NCBI GenBank assembly: GCA_002692725.1
Contig: NZLU01000067.1
Span: forward strand, 310,001-374,000
Source: Ponticaulis sp.
GTDB lineage: Bacteria > Pseudomonadota > Alphaproteobacteria > Caulobacterales > Hyphomonadaceae
Reading direction: 5' to 3'
Length of the DNA stretch: 64,000 bases
Shown here: positions 1 through 8,042 of the stretch, piece after piece
Layout: each line of letters opens with the position of its first letter
Position numbering within the stretch: the first letter of the stretch is position 1
The notes under the pieces: model-generated
Seen by the model: the letters and a program-made list of their open reading frames with translations, nothing else
Told to the model about the DNA's origin: nothing
Databases searched by the model: none
Program-made: the position numbers and the translations under genes

Positions 1-236
1 CATCGGTTATTATCGCCAATCGCGAATTCAAACCGAAATCTGTCGGCAGCCTCCTTGCCATGTATGAGCACCGAACCTTCGTTGCCGGGCGTCTCTGGCA
101 GGTAAACAGTTTCGACCAATGGGGCGTCGAGCGCGGGAAGAAACAGGCAAGCCGGATCAAACAGGCACTGAGCGACAATCTCGAATGCGCTGACCCGATT
201 ACCCAATCGCTGGTGAGTTATTTCAAGGACAGCTGA
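1..236 (+). CDS. pgi: Glucose-6-phosphate isomerase, C-terminal fragment
   Basis: The window opens inside this gene; the reading frame starts at base 3 and ends in TGA at 234-236, giving the last 77 residues. The stretch SLLAMYEHRTFVAGRLW followed by NSFDQWGVERGK is the conserved C-terminal signature of phosphoglucose isomerase, which interconverts glucose-6-phosphate and fructose-6-phosphate in the cytoplasm; the lysine of the GK pair is the family's active-site lysine. The stop lies directly against the end of the convergent LysR gene, with no room for a separate terminator. The family assignment is secure; start and upstream context lie outside the window. Confidence 0.93.
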   Translation, partial: SVIIANREFKPKSVGSLLAMYEHRTFVAGRLWQVNSFDQWGVERGKKQASRIKQALSDNLECADPITQSLVSYFKDS

Positions 237-1199
237 TCAGGCGCTGACAGGCTCTGAAGCGGCGGGGTCGTGTGTCGCAAGGATATCTGATTTCTGCGCC
301 TCCTCGCTCACCCATTCGGCAAAGGCCCGAACATTGAGATTTCCGGCCAGTCGACCGGGCCAGCGAACCACGTGCACCTTGTTTGACAGAATGTCATACT
401 CAGGCGCCAGAACTCGAACAAGCCGCCCCTCCTCCAGCGCATCGCGCACGACCATGGAGCGGACCAGCGCCACCCCTGCACCTTGTTGCGCGGCAGAAAC
501 CAGCGGACCGATTGAGCGGAACCTGAGCGCTTCTCGCGGTGTGGACTTAAGCCCAAGCCGGTCGAACCAGGTCTGCCACGACCATTCTGCCCCAACCATT
601 TGACCCGGGGCATGCTTCTGCAACAATGGCAATTCTGGCAAGTGCTCAGATGATAATGGGGTGTTCCGCCCTTTCAACATGTCCGGGCTGCAGACCGGAA
701 ACACATGCTCTCGGAACAGCGGTCGCTGCGTCGAAGAAGCCCGCGCCTCAGACACAGCCACCCATAAAATCCGGACATCCAGATCGGCGACGTTTTCCGG
801 CGCTTCATTCTCCACAATCGTAAGATCGAGCTCTATATTGGGATGCCGTCTGCGAAACTCCGGCAAACGTCTCACCAGCCAGTTATCTGCCAGCGCCGAC
901 CCCACACCGACCCGCAGTGCGTTGGGGGCTGCCGCGTTCAGACACCGCCCTCTTAAGCCCCGTGCGGCGTCGAGGATTTCACCGACATCCTGAAATAAGG
1001 CATCGCCCGCATGGGTCAGGGCCATGCCGGAATTCCGGCGGTCAAACAGCGTAACCCCGATAAAGTCTTCCAACCGTTTGATCCGGTGACTGACAGCGCT
1101 CTGCGTAATGCCGAGTTCATCTCCCGCAGCAGTCATGCTGGACGACCGGGCGACAGCATGAAACGCGATCAGAGCATCAAAAGGAGGTAACGTTTTCAT
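237..1199 (-). CDS. LysR-family transcriptional regulator (GcvA-like)
   Basis: This 320-residue protein has the usual LysR length. Residues 1-65 form the winged HTH (LPPFDALIAFHAVARS, then TQSAVSHRIKRLED), and residues about 90-300 form the periplasmic-binding-protein-like effector domain. The opening phrase resembles the GcvA/AmpR branch. The ATG at 1199 is preceded on its own strand by no obvious strong ribosome site. It is divergent from the NTF2-like/dehydrogenase pair at 1294-2597, with a perfect 7-bp palindrome in the gap, so by the usual LysR arrangement it probably controls that operon and itself. Effector unknown. Confidence 0.9.
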   Translation of the reverse strand: MKTLPPFDALIAFHAVARSSSMTAAGDELGITQSAVSHRIKRLEDFIGVTLFDRRNSGMALTHAGDALFQDVGEILDAARGLRGRCLNAAAPNALRVGVGSALADNWLVRRLPEFRRRHPNIELDLTIVENEAPENVADLDVRILWVAVSEARASSTQRPLFREHVFPVCSPDMLKGRNTPLSSEHLPELPLLQKHAPGQMVGAEWSWQTWFDRLGLKSTPREALRFRSIGPLVSAAQQGAGVALVRSMVVRDALEEGRLVRVLAPEYDILSNKVHVVRWPGRLAGNLNVRAFAEWVSEEAQKSDILATHDPAASEPVSA

Positions 1200-1206
1200 A
1201 CCCCAT

Positions 1207-1223
1207 CATGAATAAAATTCATG
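1207..1223. promoter_or_regulatory. Probable LysR operator (palindrome CATGAAT-N3-ATTCATG)
   Basis: A perfect inverted repeat with 7-bp arms and a 3-base A-rich centre. It lies 8 bases upstream of the LysR start and 70 bases before the divergent NTF2-like gene. It contains the T-N11-A dyad typical of LysR-type binding sites. Binding is inferred from position and symmetry only. Confidence 0.55.
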
Positions 1224-1293
1224 GCGAGGTGAAGCCTTTTCGTTGGTCTTTCAGCGGTGAAATCGCGATCCTGATCCCAACGAGGAGAGGCCA

Positions 1294-1734
1294 ATGTCAC
1301 CAGCAGAAAACAAACGTCTGATCCAGCAGGCCTTTACCGGCATTGCCCAAGGCGATGGCCGGCAGTTTGTTGAACTCCTGCATGATGATTTCACCATGAC
1401 CATTACAGGCGAATACTCCTGGTCCCAGACCTTTTGCGGTAAGGCCTCGGTCATGAAAGACCTGTGGGTATATGTCGCCGAACTGTGCCCTGGACCGCGC
1501 AAAACAATTCCCTCCCTCATACTGGCCGATGAAGACTGGGTCATTGTCGAAGGGCGCGGTGAAATGACCACGCGCGCAGGCGACCCCTATAACAATCATT
1601 ATCTCCTCATGTACCGGTTTGCCGACGGCAAAATCGTAGAGATGAAAGAATATCAGGACTCTGCCATGTGCGAACGAATTTGCGGGCCTTACCCGCTTGA
1701 CCGAACAACAAGAGAAACGGATCACTACTCATGA
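1294..1734 (+). CDS. NTF2-like / SnoaL-type fold protein
   Basis: This 146-residue cytoplasmic protein shows the NTF2/SnoaL pattern: an N-terminal helix (ENKRLIQQAFTGIAQGD), a strand-rich core with HDDFTMTITG, and a late YRFADGKIVEMKEYQD strand pair typical of ketosteroid-isomerase-like domains. The family covers small-molecule isomerases, dehydratases and proteins with no known activity, so no reaction can be assigned. The start is set by GAGGAGAGG at 1282-1290, just before the ATG. The stop overlaps the next start (ATGA at 1731-1734), so the two genes are translationally coupled. Confidence 0.82.
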   Translation: MSPAENKRLIQQAFTGIAQGDGRQFVELLHDDFTMTITGEYSWSQTFCGKASVMKDLWVYVAELCPGPRKTIPSLILADEDWVIVEGRGEMTTRAGDPYNNHYLLMYRFADGKIVEMKEYQDSAMCERICGPYPLDRTTRETDHYS

Positions 1735-2597
1735 AAATCGGATTTATCGGCCTCGGTGCCATGGGCTCACGTATAGCGGTTAACCTCCTCGCTGCAGGCC
1801 ACGACCTCGCCGTCTGGAACCGCACACCCATGGCGGCTGACGACCTCGTCGAGAAGGGCGCGCGTTTTGCCGCCAACCCGCGCGATTGCGCGTCGGGCGC
1901 AGAGTTTGTGATGTCCTGCGTGCGCGATGACCAGGCTTCACGCTCAATCTGGCTGGAGGGTGAAACCGCCGCCATTCATGGGCTTTCGCCCAATGCAATT
2001 GCCATTGAGAGCTCTACGCTTACCATTGACTGGACCAAGCAACTCGGTAACGCCTTTGCTGAAAAAGGCCTCGCCTTTCTCGATGCACCTGTGCTCGGCT
2101 CTCGCCCGCAAGCAGAAGGCAAAACCCTCATCCACGTTGTGGGCGGTGACGAAGCCGTCTTCACACGCGCTCAGCCCGTCCTCGCAGACATGGGCGGCGC
2201 GCAGCATCTGATGGGTCCAGTTGGCACGGGTGCCGCTATGAAACTCATGGTCAATGCCATGATGGGAGTTCAGGTGACGGCCCTCGCCGAGCTTCTCGCC
2301 GCAACCGAAAAAGACGGCATATCAAAGGCCCGCGCTGCAGACGTCTTCGGCTCCACAATTGTCTGCTCACCTCAGATGAAGATCGTTTCGGGCCTGATGG
2401 CGCAAGGCAATCACGCACCACTCTTCCCGGTCGAACTGATCGAAAAAGACCTTGGCTATGCCGTGAAAGAGGCAGGGGGCGCACAAGCGCTCCCCGTCAC
2501 GAGCGCCGCGCGGGATGTCTTCACCTCAGCCGTCACAGTCGGCGATGGCGATCTAAACATGAGCGCAGTCGCGAAGCTTTATGTCTCAGTGAGTTGA
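1731..2597 (+). CDS. NAD(P)-dependent beta-hydroxyacid dehydrogenase family oxidoreductase
   Basis: This 288-residue protein starts with the Rossmann dinucleotide motif GFIGLGAMGSRIAVNLL and the family signature follows. DAPVLGSRPQAEGKTL corresponds to the substrate-binding D-A-P-V-x-G motif and KLMVNAMMG carries the catalytic lysine region. This is the 3-hydroxyisobutyrate/tartronate semialdehyde/6-phosphogluconate-like family; the true substrate cannot be read from sequence. It is coupled to the NTF2-like gene by an ATGA overlap and probably belongs to the LysR-controlled unit. A paralogous 3' end remnant lies 300 bases downstream. Confidence 0.9.
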   Translation: MKIGFIGLGAMGSRIAVNLLAAGHDLAVWNRTPMAADDLVEKGARFAANPRDCASGAEFVMSCVRDDQASRSIWLEGETAAIHGLSPNAIAIESSTLTIDWTKQLGNAFAEKGLAFLDAPVLGSRPQAEGKTLIHVVGGDEAVFTRAQPVLADMGGAQHLMGPVGTGAAMKLMVNAMMGVQVTALAELLAATEKDGISKARAADVFGSTIVCSPQMKIVSGLMAQGNHAPLFPVELIEKDLGYAVKEAGGAQALPVTSAARDVFTSAVTVGDGDLNMSAVAKLYVSVS

Positions 2598-2599
2598 TT

Positions 2600-2755
2600 T
2601 CACCCCCGACGGCATCGTTCTGAACAATACACCACCTCATCCCATACGCGCGCCCATTTCTTACGCCAGATGAATGGGCGACCGCACGCCCTGCAGGTTT
2701 TCTCCGGCAGCTCGGTCTTGTTCGATGTTCGTCGTCCATTCGCATTTCGGGGCAT
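2600..2755 (-). CDS. DUF2256 small zinc-ribbon-like protein
   Basis: A 51-residue protein ending in LPEKTCRACGRPFIWRKKWA and VYCSERCRRG. The two cysteine pairs and the WRKKWA-W core are diagnostic of DUF2256, a short family of unknown function that probably binds a metal. The ATG at 2755 gives the usual family length; the frame is open up to a TTG at 2818, which would give 72 residues and cannot be excluded, since neither start has a clear Shine-Dalgarno. The stop lies 2 bases from the convergent dehydrogenase stop. Confidence 0.78.
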   Translation of the reverse strand: MPRNANGRRTSNKTELPEKTCRACGRPFIWRKKWARVWDEVVYCSERCRRG

Positions 2756-2802
2756 GGGAAGGGAGATAGGGTGATCAAGCGCGGTGTCATCCCAATTGTC
2801 TG

Positions 2803-2879
2803 ATGTAGGTCGGGTCAAGATCGCCAGATCGGACCCGACAAACTGCGGTCGGATCCACTCCGTTTGATACGACCTACAT
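2803..2879. repeat. Nested inverted repeats upstream of the DUF2256 gene
   Basis: ATGTAGGTCG at 2803-2812 is matched by CGACCTACAT at 2870-2879, and GTCGGGTC near 2809-2816 by GACCCGAC at 2832-2839. The left arms overlap, so two alternative hairpins compete for one strand. The function is unknown; the repeat could be regulatory for the gene to its left or a scar of an insertion. Confidence 0.4.
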
Positions 2880-2890
2880 GGCTCAAGTCA

Positions 2891-2935
2891 GGCTTAGGCG
2901 ACTTCAACATGTCAGCTGTCACGAAGCTTGACTGA
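2891..2935 (+). pseudogene. Remnant of a second beta-hydroxyacid dehydrogenase gene 3' end
   Basis: In frame this reads GLGDFNMSAVTKLD then stop. The gene at 1731-2597 ends GDGDLNMSAVAKLYVSVS, and the family consensus near the C-terminus is G-x-G-D-x-x-x-S-A-V-x-K-L. The DNA is clearly diverged from the intact copy, so it is a paralog's tail rather than a recent duplication. Nothing upstream continues the homology for more than a few codons. Confidence 0.6.
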
Positions 2936-2945
2936 CGGTCACGCT

Positions 2946-5009
2946 TCAGCTCTCAGCGATGGGCCGTGCTTTTCGGTTGTGAACGCACAACAAGTTCAAG
3001 CCGGCGATCATCAGCGCAATAACGGAAAGTCCTAGCAATAGGCTTTCCGCACCAAGCGCCTCCAGCACGAGCGGACCAAATAATGGAAACGCAAGACTCA
3101 GCGCAAAATAGAAGCCCAGCATACTTCCAGCCGCTGTTCTACCGACGGACGCAACACGACTGAGAAAAACTGGAAGGACTAATAATGTTCCTACTGCAGA
3201 GACGCAGGAAAAGGCGGCAACAATCACGCCTGTGTCGACAAGGCCCTTTGTGAGAACCACACCAATTGTACCTGCAGAAAGAATGACAAATCCAATTGTT
3301 GCAGACCTCGATGCAATTCCGGATGTGAGAGTTGGAGGAGTTCTAAACGCCCAGAACAGGGTGATCATAAGCAGTACAACAAAAGCGAAAAAGCCAGCTC
3401 CACTCTGGAGCCTTTGAAATTCGGTCGTACCACCTGCGCTTGATGTTTCGCTGAAGAGGGACAGGACAGCCTGCATGGAGATAGGAAAAACCGCGAAAAA
3501 TGCGCCAAACGTTATCACAAGTCCGAGTTCGCCAAATGCCGTCGCCGGACCGCGTCGTATCGTCCTGAAGCAGGAATAAATGAGCAATCCGAAGATGGAC
3601 AGGAGGAGACCTAGATTGAATATCGGCAGTCCATCCTGATTTAGCATCTCCGTCATGCCGAACGAAAAGCCGACAACGGCAACCAAAATTGCAACGGGAA
3701 AGACAAAGGCTGGCCAGTTAACTGACACTGGCCTGGCTCCGTCAGAAGTCTTCGCCTGAAAGAGGTATACCAGAAAGGGCAGGACCGCGACGCCACCTGC
3801 CAGAGCCGAAAGCATGATGGGAATGTCCCAGGCTGACGAGGAAGGGCTAAGGACCGTGTTAACCAGCAGCATAATCAGGCTTGCACCACCGAAATTGGCC
3901 AGGTGATAGAGTCGAAATGCCTGATCCTGACTTCGTGAAAAGGATGGATATTGGGCGGCCAGCGACAAACGCGCGACGACCTCAAACCCACCACGCCCGA
4001 CAGAAATGGCCGCTGTTCCGAATATAAGAAACACCATGGAGCCCCCTGTCAGCCCCCAGATTCCTATTGTAAGACATCCTGCAAGCATGGAGGCGACTGT
4101 TAGCGTCAGTACGAATTTTTGACGTTTAAGAAAGTCCCAGACCAGACCAAATACCAGTGCAGAAATGATTGAGAACAATGCAGGGATCATTGTCATGATT
4201 CCAAACTGCGCATTTCCCAGACCGTAAACGTTGACCAATGCCCTGGGAAAAGCGACCCAGGCAGTGGTAAACGAAAAATTCAGTGCAAATACAGTGACAA
4301 GCATCATGATAACCGGAAACGGAAGCCGGTTGGATTCGGTATGTGTAATTGGTTGGCCTTCAGATTGAGGACGCAGAGTGTCTTTTGCCGCCCGCGCTAT
4401 TTTCTGCCGTTCGGGCCTGCTGCTGGTCGCCTCGCGTTCCTGGGGATGCGGCGTATTTAATGGCTGAGCTGAAGGGTTTTCACTCAGTTTTTCACGAACG
4501 ATCGCAGCGATGGGGCTACTGTCATGATTATTGAGCCAAGTCTCAAGCTGAACAGAATCCGTATCGACATCAAGCTCTCCATAGTCGGACAAGTCCTGTC
4601 GACCGCTCAGCCGCCCAATGCGCCGCATCAGGCTCAACCAGCCTGGGTGCCAGTAGTCGACATCGTCGAACCCGAACCAGCCTCGAAGATCCTCTGCATG
4701 ACTGGCATGAAACGGAATCGGAACGCGAAAATCGTCAGGGCCGGACACGAGCGCGCCAGCAAGCTTGTCTTGTTCAAAGCCAATAAGAGCCTCTGCTTTA
4801 ACCCATCGTGAATTACGGGCATCAGGCGACCAACAGACCAGAATACACTTGGCTTCGTGTGCTTCTCGGTCAATCTCATCTGAGAAGTGCTCACCGGCTG
4901 ATAAACTGGCATCGAACCAGACCTGCAGATCAAAACTGCGAAGCAGTCGGGCAAGCTTGGCCACCATAGGGCGCTGCTCGCGCTTATAAGAAATAAAGAC
5001 GTCTGACAT
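2946..5009 (-). CDS. TIR domain fused to an MFS-type multi-pass membrane protein
   Basis: One uninterrupted 687-codon frame. Residues about 2-145 form a TIR domain: DVFISYKRE (box 1), WFDASLSAGEHFSDEID, then ILVCWSPDARNSRWVKAE, in which Glu73 sits where NAD-cleaving TIR domains keep their catalytic glutamate. A charged linker (about 150-228) leads to roughly a dozen hydrophobic segments from 229 to 680. The first loop, GLVWDFLKRQK (about 288-298), matches the MFS A-motif G-x3-D-x3-R. The ATG at 5009 was chosen over an upstream start (5057) because MSDVFISY is the normal TIR beginning and GGGAAAG precedes it. Base composition is more A+T-rich than the flanking genes, suggesting transfer. The pairing with MFS is unusual; the function is unknown. 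Confidence 0.88.
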   Translation of the reverse strand: MSDVFISYKREQRPMVAKLARLLRSFDLQVWFDASLSAGEHFSDEIDREAHEAKCILVCWSPDARNSRWVKAEALIGFEQDKLAGALVSGPDDFRVPIPFHASHAEDLRGWFGFDDVDYWHPGWLSLMRRIGRLSGRQDLSDYGELDVDTDSVQLETWLNNHDSSPIAAIVREKLSENPSAQPLNTPHPQEREATSSRPERQKIARAAKDTLRPQSEGQPITHTESNRLPFPVIMMLVTVFALNFSFTTAWVAFPRALVNVYGLGNAQFGIMTMIPALFSIISALVFGLVWDFLKRQKFVLTLTVASMLAGCLTIGIWGLTGGSMVFLIFGTAAISVGRGGFEVVARLSLAAQYPSFSRSQDQAFRLYHLANFGGASLIMLLVNTVLSPSSSAWDIPIMLSALAGGVAVLPFLVYLFQAKTSDGARPVSVNWPAFVFPVAILVAVVGFSFGMTEMLNQDGLPIFNLGLLLSIFGLLIYSCFRTIRRGPATAFGELGLVITFGAFFAVFPISMQAVLSLFSETSSAGGTTEFQRLQSGAGFFAFVVLLMITLFWAFRTPPTLTSGIASRSATIGFVILSAGTIGVVLTKGLVDTGVIVAAFSCVSAVGTLLVLPVFLSRVASVGRTAAGSMLGFYFALSLAFPLFGPLVLEALGAESLLLGLSVIALMIAGLNLLCVHNRKARPIAES

Positions 5010-5128
5010 TGTGATCTTTCCCAAACGGAGCCTCTCGCAGCTATGGTGCGTTTGCAAGGCTCAATCTTCGGACACATTTCCAGACAAATCCTGACGGGAT
5101 TCAAAGCCTGAAACGCGCAATCTCCGGC

Positions 5129-6721
5129 TCAAACAAACTCGCCCTTCAGCGCCTGCTTAATCAGATCCGCTGTTTCGTTCACGCCATAAATCGCGATGAA
5201 TCCACCAAAGCGCGGGCCCTGAGACTGCCCCAGGCACACTTCATAGATTGCTTTGAACCAATCGCGCAAATTCTCAAACTCCTGAGACTTGCCCGCCGTG
5301 AAGGTCAGCGTCTGCAGCTCTTCACCCGTCACGTCGCCATCATAGCTGCGCAAGAGAGACACGAGCTCCTCCAGAGCCGCCCGCTCCTGATCTGTCGGCG
5401 CGCGATACTCTTTCGCAGGCTTCACGAAATCCTCGTAATAGGCCAGCGCATAGCCCACCAGATGATCAAGGAAAGGCGCATTCTCCGGCGTCGCATCCGG
5501 TGCATACTTGGTAATAAAGCCCCAGATCAGCTCTTTCGAGTTCGCATTCGCCGCCGACACAAGGTTCAACAACAATGCAAAGCTCACCGGCACGTTCAGC
5601 TTTGGCGGCTTGCCGCCATGAATGTGCCAGACGGCGTTCTCGACCTGTTTTTCCGGCGGCTCTTCGTGATATTTCTCCAGGAAGGTCAGATACTCATCCA
5701 CCGCCTTCGGGATCACATCGAAATAGAGCTTCTTCGCGGCGCGCGGCTTTTGCCACATAAACAGCGCCAGGCTCTCCTGCGGGGCATATTTCAGCCATTG
5801 CTCCACCGAAATGCCATTGCCTTTCGACTTGGAGATTTTCTCGCCCTTCTCGTCGAGGAACAGCTCATAGACATATTGCTCTGGCGGGCGTTCACCCAGA
5901 ATGCGGCAGATCTTCGAATAGATCGGCGCATTGGCCTGGTGGTCCTTGCCGAACATTTCAAAATCAACGCCCAGCGCCGCCCAGCGCATGCCGAAATCCG
6001 GCTTCCATTGCAGTTTGCACGCCCCGCCCGTCACCGGAATGGTGGCGTCCGTGCCGTCTTCATCTTCAAAGGTGATCTCGCCCTTGGCCGCATCGACATT
6101 CTTCATCGGCACATAAAGCACGCGGCCCGTGGTCGGCGAGATCGGAAGAAAAGGCGAATAGGTCGCGCGGCGCTCTTCGCCCAGCGTCGGCAGCATCACG
6201 TCCATAATGTCCTGATACTTCTCCGCCGCGCGAAGAAGCACCGGATCATACGTGCCATTCTTATAAAGCTCGGTCGCCGACGCGAACTCATAGTCAAAGC
6301 CAAAACTGTCGAGAAAGCCGCACAGGCGCGAATTCATGTGCGCGCCATAGCTGTCATGCGTACCAAACGGATCCGGCACATCTGTCAGCGGCTTTTGCAG
6401 ATACTGCTCGAGGCTTTCAGGGTTTGGCACTGTTGGCGGCACTTTCCGCATACCGTCCATGTCATCTGACACACAGATGAGCCGCGTCGGGATCTTGCCT
6501 TTGGTCAACGTCTCGAACGCGACTCTCACCATGGTTGTGCGCACTACTTCGCCAAACGTCCCGATATGCGGCAGACCCGACGGGCCATACCCCGTCTCAA
6601 AGATCACGGCCTCTTTCGCCTTGCCCTGTTTCTCCATCTGCTCGACGCGTTGTTTCAGCTTTTGCGCCAGCTCAAATGGCCACGCTTTTGCTGATGCTGC
6701 GAGAGAGGAAAGATCGGTCAT
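5129..6721 (-). CDS. lysK: Lysyl-tRNA synthetase, class I
   Basis: A 530-residue class I enzyme that charges tRNA-Lys in the cytoplasm. [17 protein letters not shown] at residues about 46-62 holds the HIGH-type motif (here HIGT), and KISKSKGNG near residue 295 is the KMSKS loop. DMDGMRKVP and [15 protein letters not shown] are further signatures of the archaeal-type LysRS used by many alphaproteobacteria instead of the class II enzyme. Length is normal and motifs are intact. It is transcribed in the same direction as the TIR-MFS gene but separated from it by 119 bases. Confidence 0.96.
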   Translation of the reverse strand: MTDLSSLAASAKAWPFELAQKLKQRVEQMEKQGKAKEAVIFETGYGPSGLPHIGTFGEVVRTTMVRVAFETLTKGKIPTRLICVSDDMDGMRKVPPTVPNPESLEQYLQKPLTDVPDPFGTHDSYGAHMNSRLCGFLDSFGFDYEFASATELYKNGTYDPVLLRAAEKYQDIMDVMLPTLGEERRATYSPFLPISPTTGRVLYVPMKNVDAAKGEITFEDEDGTDATIPVTGGACKLQWKPDFGMRWAALGVDFEMFGKDHQANAPIYSKICRILGERPPEQYVYELFLDEKGEKISKSKGNGISVEQWLKYAPQESLALFMWQKPRAAKKLYFDVIPKAVDEYLTFLEKYHEEPPEKQVENAVWHIHGGKPPKLNVPVSFALLLNLVSAANANSKELIWGFITKYAPDATPENAPFLDHLVGYALAYYEDFVKPAKEYRAPTDQERAALEELVSLLRSYDGDVTGEELQTLTFTAGKSQEFENLRDWFKAIYEVCLGQSQGPRFGGFIAIYGVNETADLIKQALKGEFV

Positions 6722-6825
6722 TTCGGGGGTGTGCCTTGCGCGTTAAATCCAACGCCCGGAGGTAGAGCTGAAGGGGTGCGCGGTCAAGATGATACACCTC
6801 TAACCCAAAGGTTCGCATCAATAAA

Positions 6826-6862
6826 TGGAGGGTCACAACGGGGACAATGATGTGACCCTCCA
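6826..6862. repeat. 12-bp perfect inverted repeat
   Basis: TGGAGGGTCACA at 6826-6837 and TGTGACCCTCCA at 6851-6862 form a perfect stem with a 13-base loop. It sits between the receiver-domain gene and the lysK start. No T-run follows on either strand, so a simple intrinsic terminator is not supported. A weaker pair, CCTGCAGC (6869-6876) and GCTGCAGG (6905-6912), follows. It may be an operator, a leader structure for lysK, or a repeat element. Confidence 0.5.
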
Positions 6863-6928
6863 CCTTGCCCTGCAGCATTGTGGGATGGTGGGTGGGGGGA
6901 TGAGGCTGCAGGAACTCAGAGACCTGTC

Positions 6929-7351
6929 TCAGTCAGAGCGGCTTAGGATCCGGTTTAGACATTCATGAAGACAGTGCGGCTCTACGGGCTTCAAAAGCAG
7001 ACAGGCCGCTTGTTTCAAAAGGTGTCGTTTGGGCCTGTCGGCATCATCCAGACTGCCCGAAAGAACAATAACAGGCGGCCGGAGTCTCTCCGACATCTGG
7101 CTGACTTTGGTTAGCAACTCATACCCGTCGCAATTGGGCATGTGTAGATCGGTTATCACCAGATCCAGCTTCACGCCGGACACAAGTTCATAGCCTTCCT
7201 CGCCATCTTCCGCCGTTACACAGTCAACCTCCCAGGCTTTCAGCATGGCGCAAACCGTCTGACGCATACGTGCACAATCGTCGATCACCAGAACACGCGG
7301 TCGGCCTGGCGTCCTGAACCACGTCTCGGGCGAACTCAGAATCCTGCACAT
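6929..7351 (-). CDS. Stand-alone response-regulator receiver (REC) domain protein
   Basis: The frame holds one complete receiver domain and no output domain. VLVIDDCARMR has the acidic pair, DLVITDLHMPNCDGYELL the phospho-acceptor Asp, VIVLSGS the switch Ser, and LLKPVEP the conserved Lys-Pro. Single-domain receivers usually act by protein contact in chemotaxis or phosphorelays. The start is uncertain: an ATG at 7351 is given, but the frame is open up to a GTG at 7420, and the first 25 residues from either start are an out-of-frame reading of the sigma-factor remnant described next. No histidine kinase is nearby. Confidence 0.72.
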   Translation of the reverse strand: MCRILSSPETWFRTPGRPRVLVIDDCARMRQTVCAMLKAWEVDCVTAEDGEEGYELVSGVKLDLVITDLHMPNCDGYELLTKVSQMSERLRPPVIVLSGSLDDADRPKRHLLKQAACLLLKPVEPHCLHECLNRILSRSD

Positions 7352-7478
7352 AGCGCCGCGCCGTTCGCAAGAGACGCGGCTGCCAGCGCGCAGCCAGTCG
7401 CTCGGCAGCGAGCCTGTCACCAGCCTGTGCGGAAAGGAGGAGCATTTCCTCGAAGATCTTTTCCGACTGCTGCTTCAA
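7308..7478 (-). pseudogene. N-terminal remnant of an ECF sigma factor joined out of frame to the receiver gene
   Basis: From a TTG at 7478, preceded by AGAGG, the frame reads a convincing region-2 start of an RNA polymerase sigma-E-type factor: LLLSAQAGDRLAAERLAARW, then QPRLLRTARRYVQDSEFARD and VVQDA. After that the sigma homology stops at the exact point where the receiver homology begins in another frame. This is what a deletion joining two genes would leave. Alternatively a ribosomal frameshift could make a sigma2-REC hybrid, but no slippery sequence is evident. Region 4, needed for promoter recognition, is absent. Confidence 0.62.
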
Positions 7479-7676
7479 CGGACCAACCTCTGCTTTTCAG
7501 CATATTACGATGAGATAGTCGTTCGGGCCGCCGAAAAGGTTCAGATAAATTTTCAGCTGTGAAGAGTAAGCTGCTGGGTATCGGAAAAACGTCTGGAACT
7601 TCACCATAGTGTCGCCCTCCCGGCTTGCCACGACCCTAACACGCTTGACGCCAACGCGCGGCAGCCGTTTTCTCGG

Positions 7677-8039
7677 ATGATGAAAAACGGGCGCTATTCA
7701 GTCGAGTTTCACACGCCCGCTGGCCAGACGAACGGGCAGGTAACTTTGCACGAGGGACAAGTGTCCGGCGGCAATGAGGACTGGCGCTTTACCGGCAATT
7801 ATGAGCGAACCCAGCAAGAGATCGCCTTCCACGTCACGCTGACCCGTAAGTCAGAAACATCGTGTTCAGAACCATTAATCTCGCCGGGCAGATACACCTT
7901 CACGGGCTCACCGCGAACATCCCACAATCGCTTTTTCGGGAGTACCGCAAACGCGCCCGGCCTGATGATGCGCCTCCTAGCGACAAACGACAGGCTCTGT
8001 CGCTGCCCTGCTCGGGCACCCGGACGGCGTGCTCTTTAG
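7677..8039 (+). CDS. GrlR-like small regulatory protein, possibly frame-damaged
   Basis: The first 60 residues (KNGRYSVEFHTPAGQTNGQV, GGNEDWRFTGNYERT) match the beta-barrel family containing GrlR, known in enteric pathogens as a type III secretion regulator but widespread in other bacteria. A late segment, GSTANAPGLMMRLLA, resembles the family's closing G-T-S-x-x-A-P-G strand. The middle (about residues 62-85) is unlike the family, while the next frame reads NLAGQIHLHGLTANIPQSLF over the same bases, suggesting compensating indels or decay. It ends 3 bases from a convergent small gene. No secretion-system genes are in the window. Confidence 0.55.
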   Translation: MMKNGRYSVEFHTPAGQTNGQVTLHEGQVSGGNEDWRFTGNYERTQQEIAFHVTLTRKSETSCSEPLISPGRYTFTGSPRTSHNRFFGSTANAPGLMMRLLATNDRLCRCPARAPGRRAL

Positions 8040-8042
8040 CCG

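Noticed and set aside
5462..6469. A long 335-residue open frame antisense to lysK
   Set aside because: It is rich in Arg, His and Leu as expected for an antisense reading of GC-rich coding DNA, has no motif, and the sense frame carries all LysRS signatures.
7677..8039. Type III secretion regulation by the GrlR-like protein
   Set aside because: No secretion-system gene occurs in the window and the family is broader than the pathogen regulators, so the function was not transferred.
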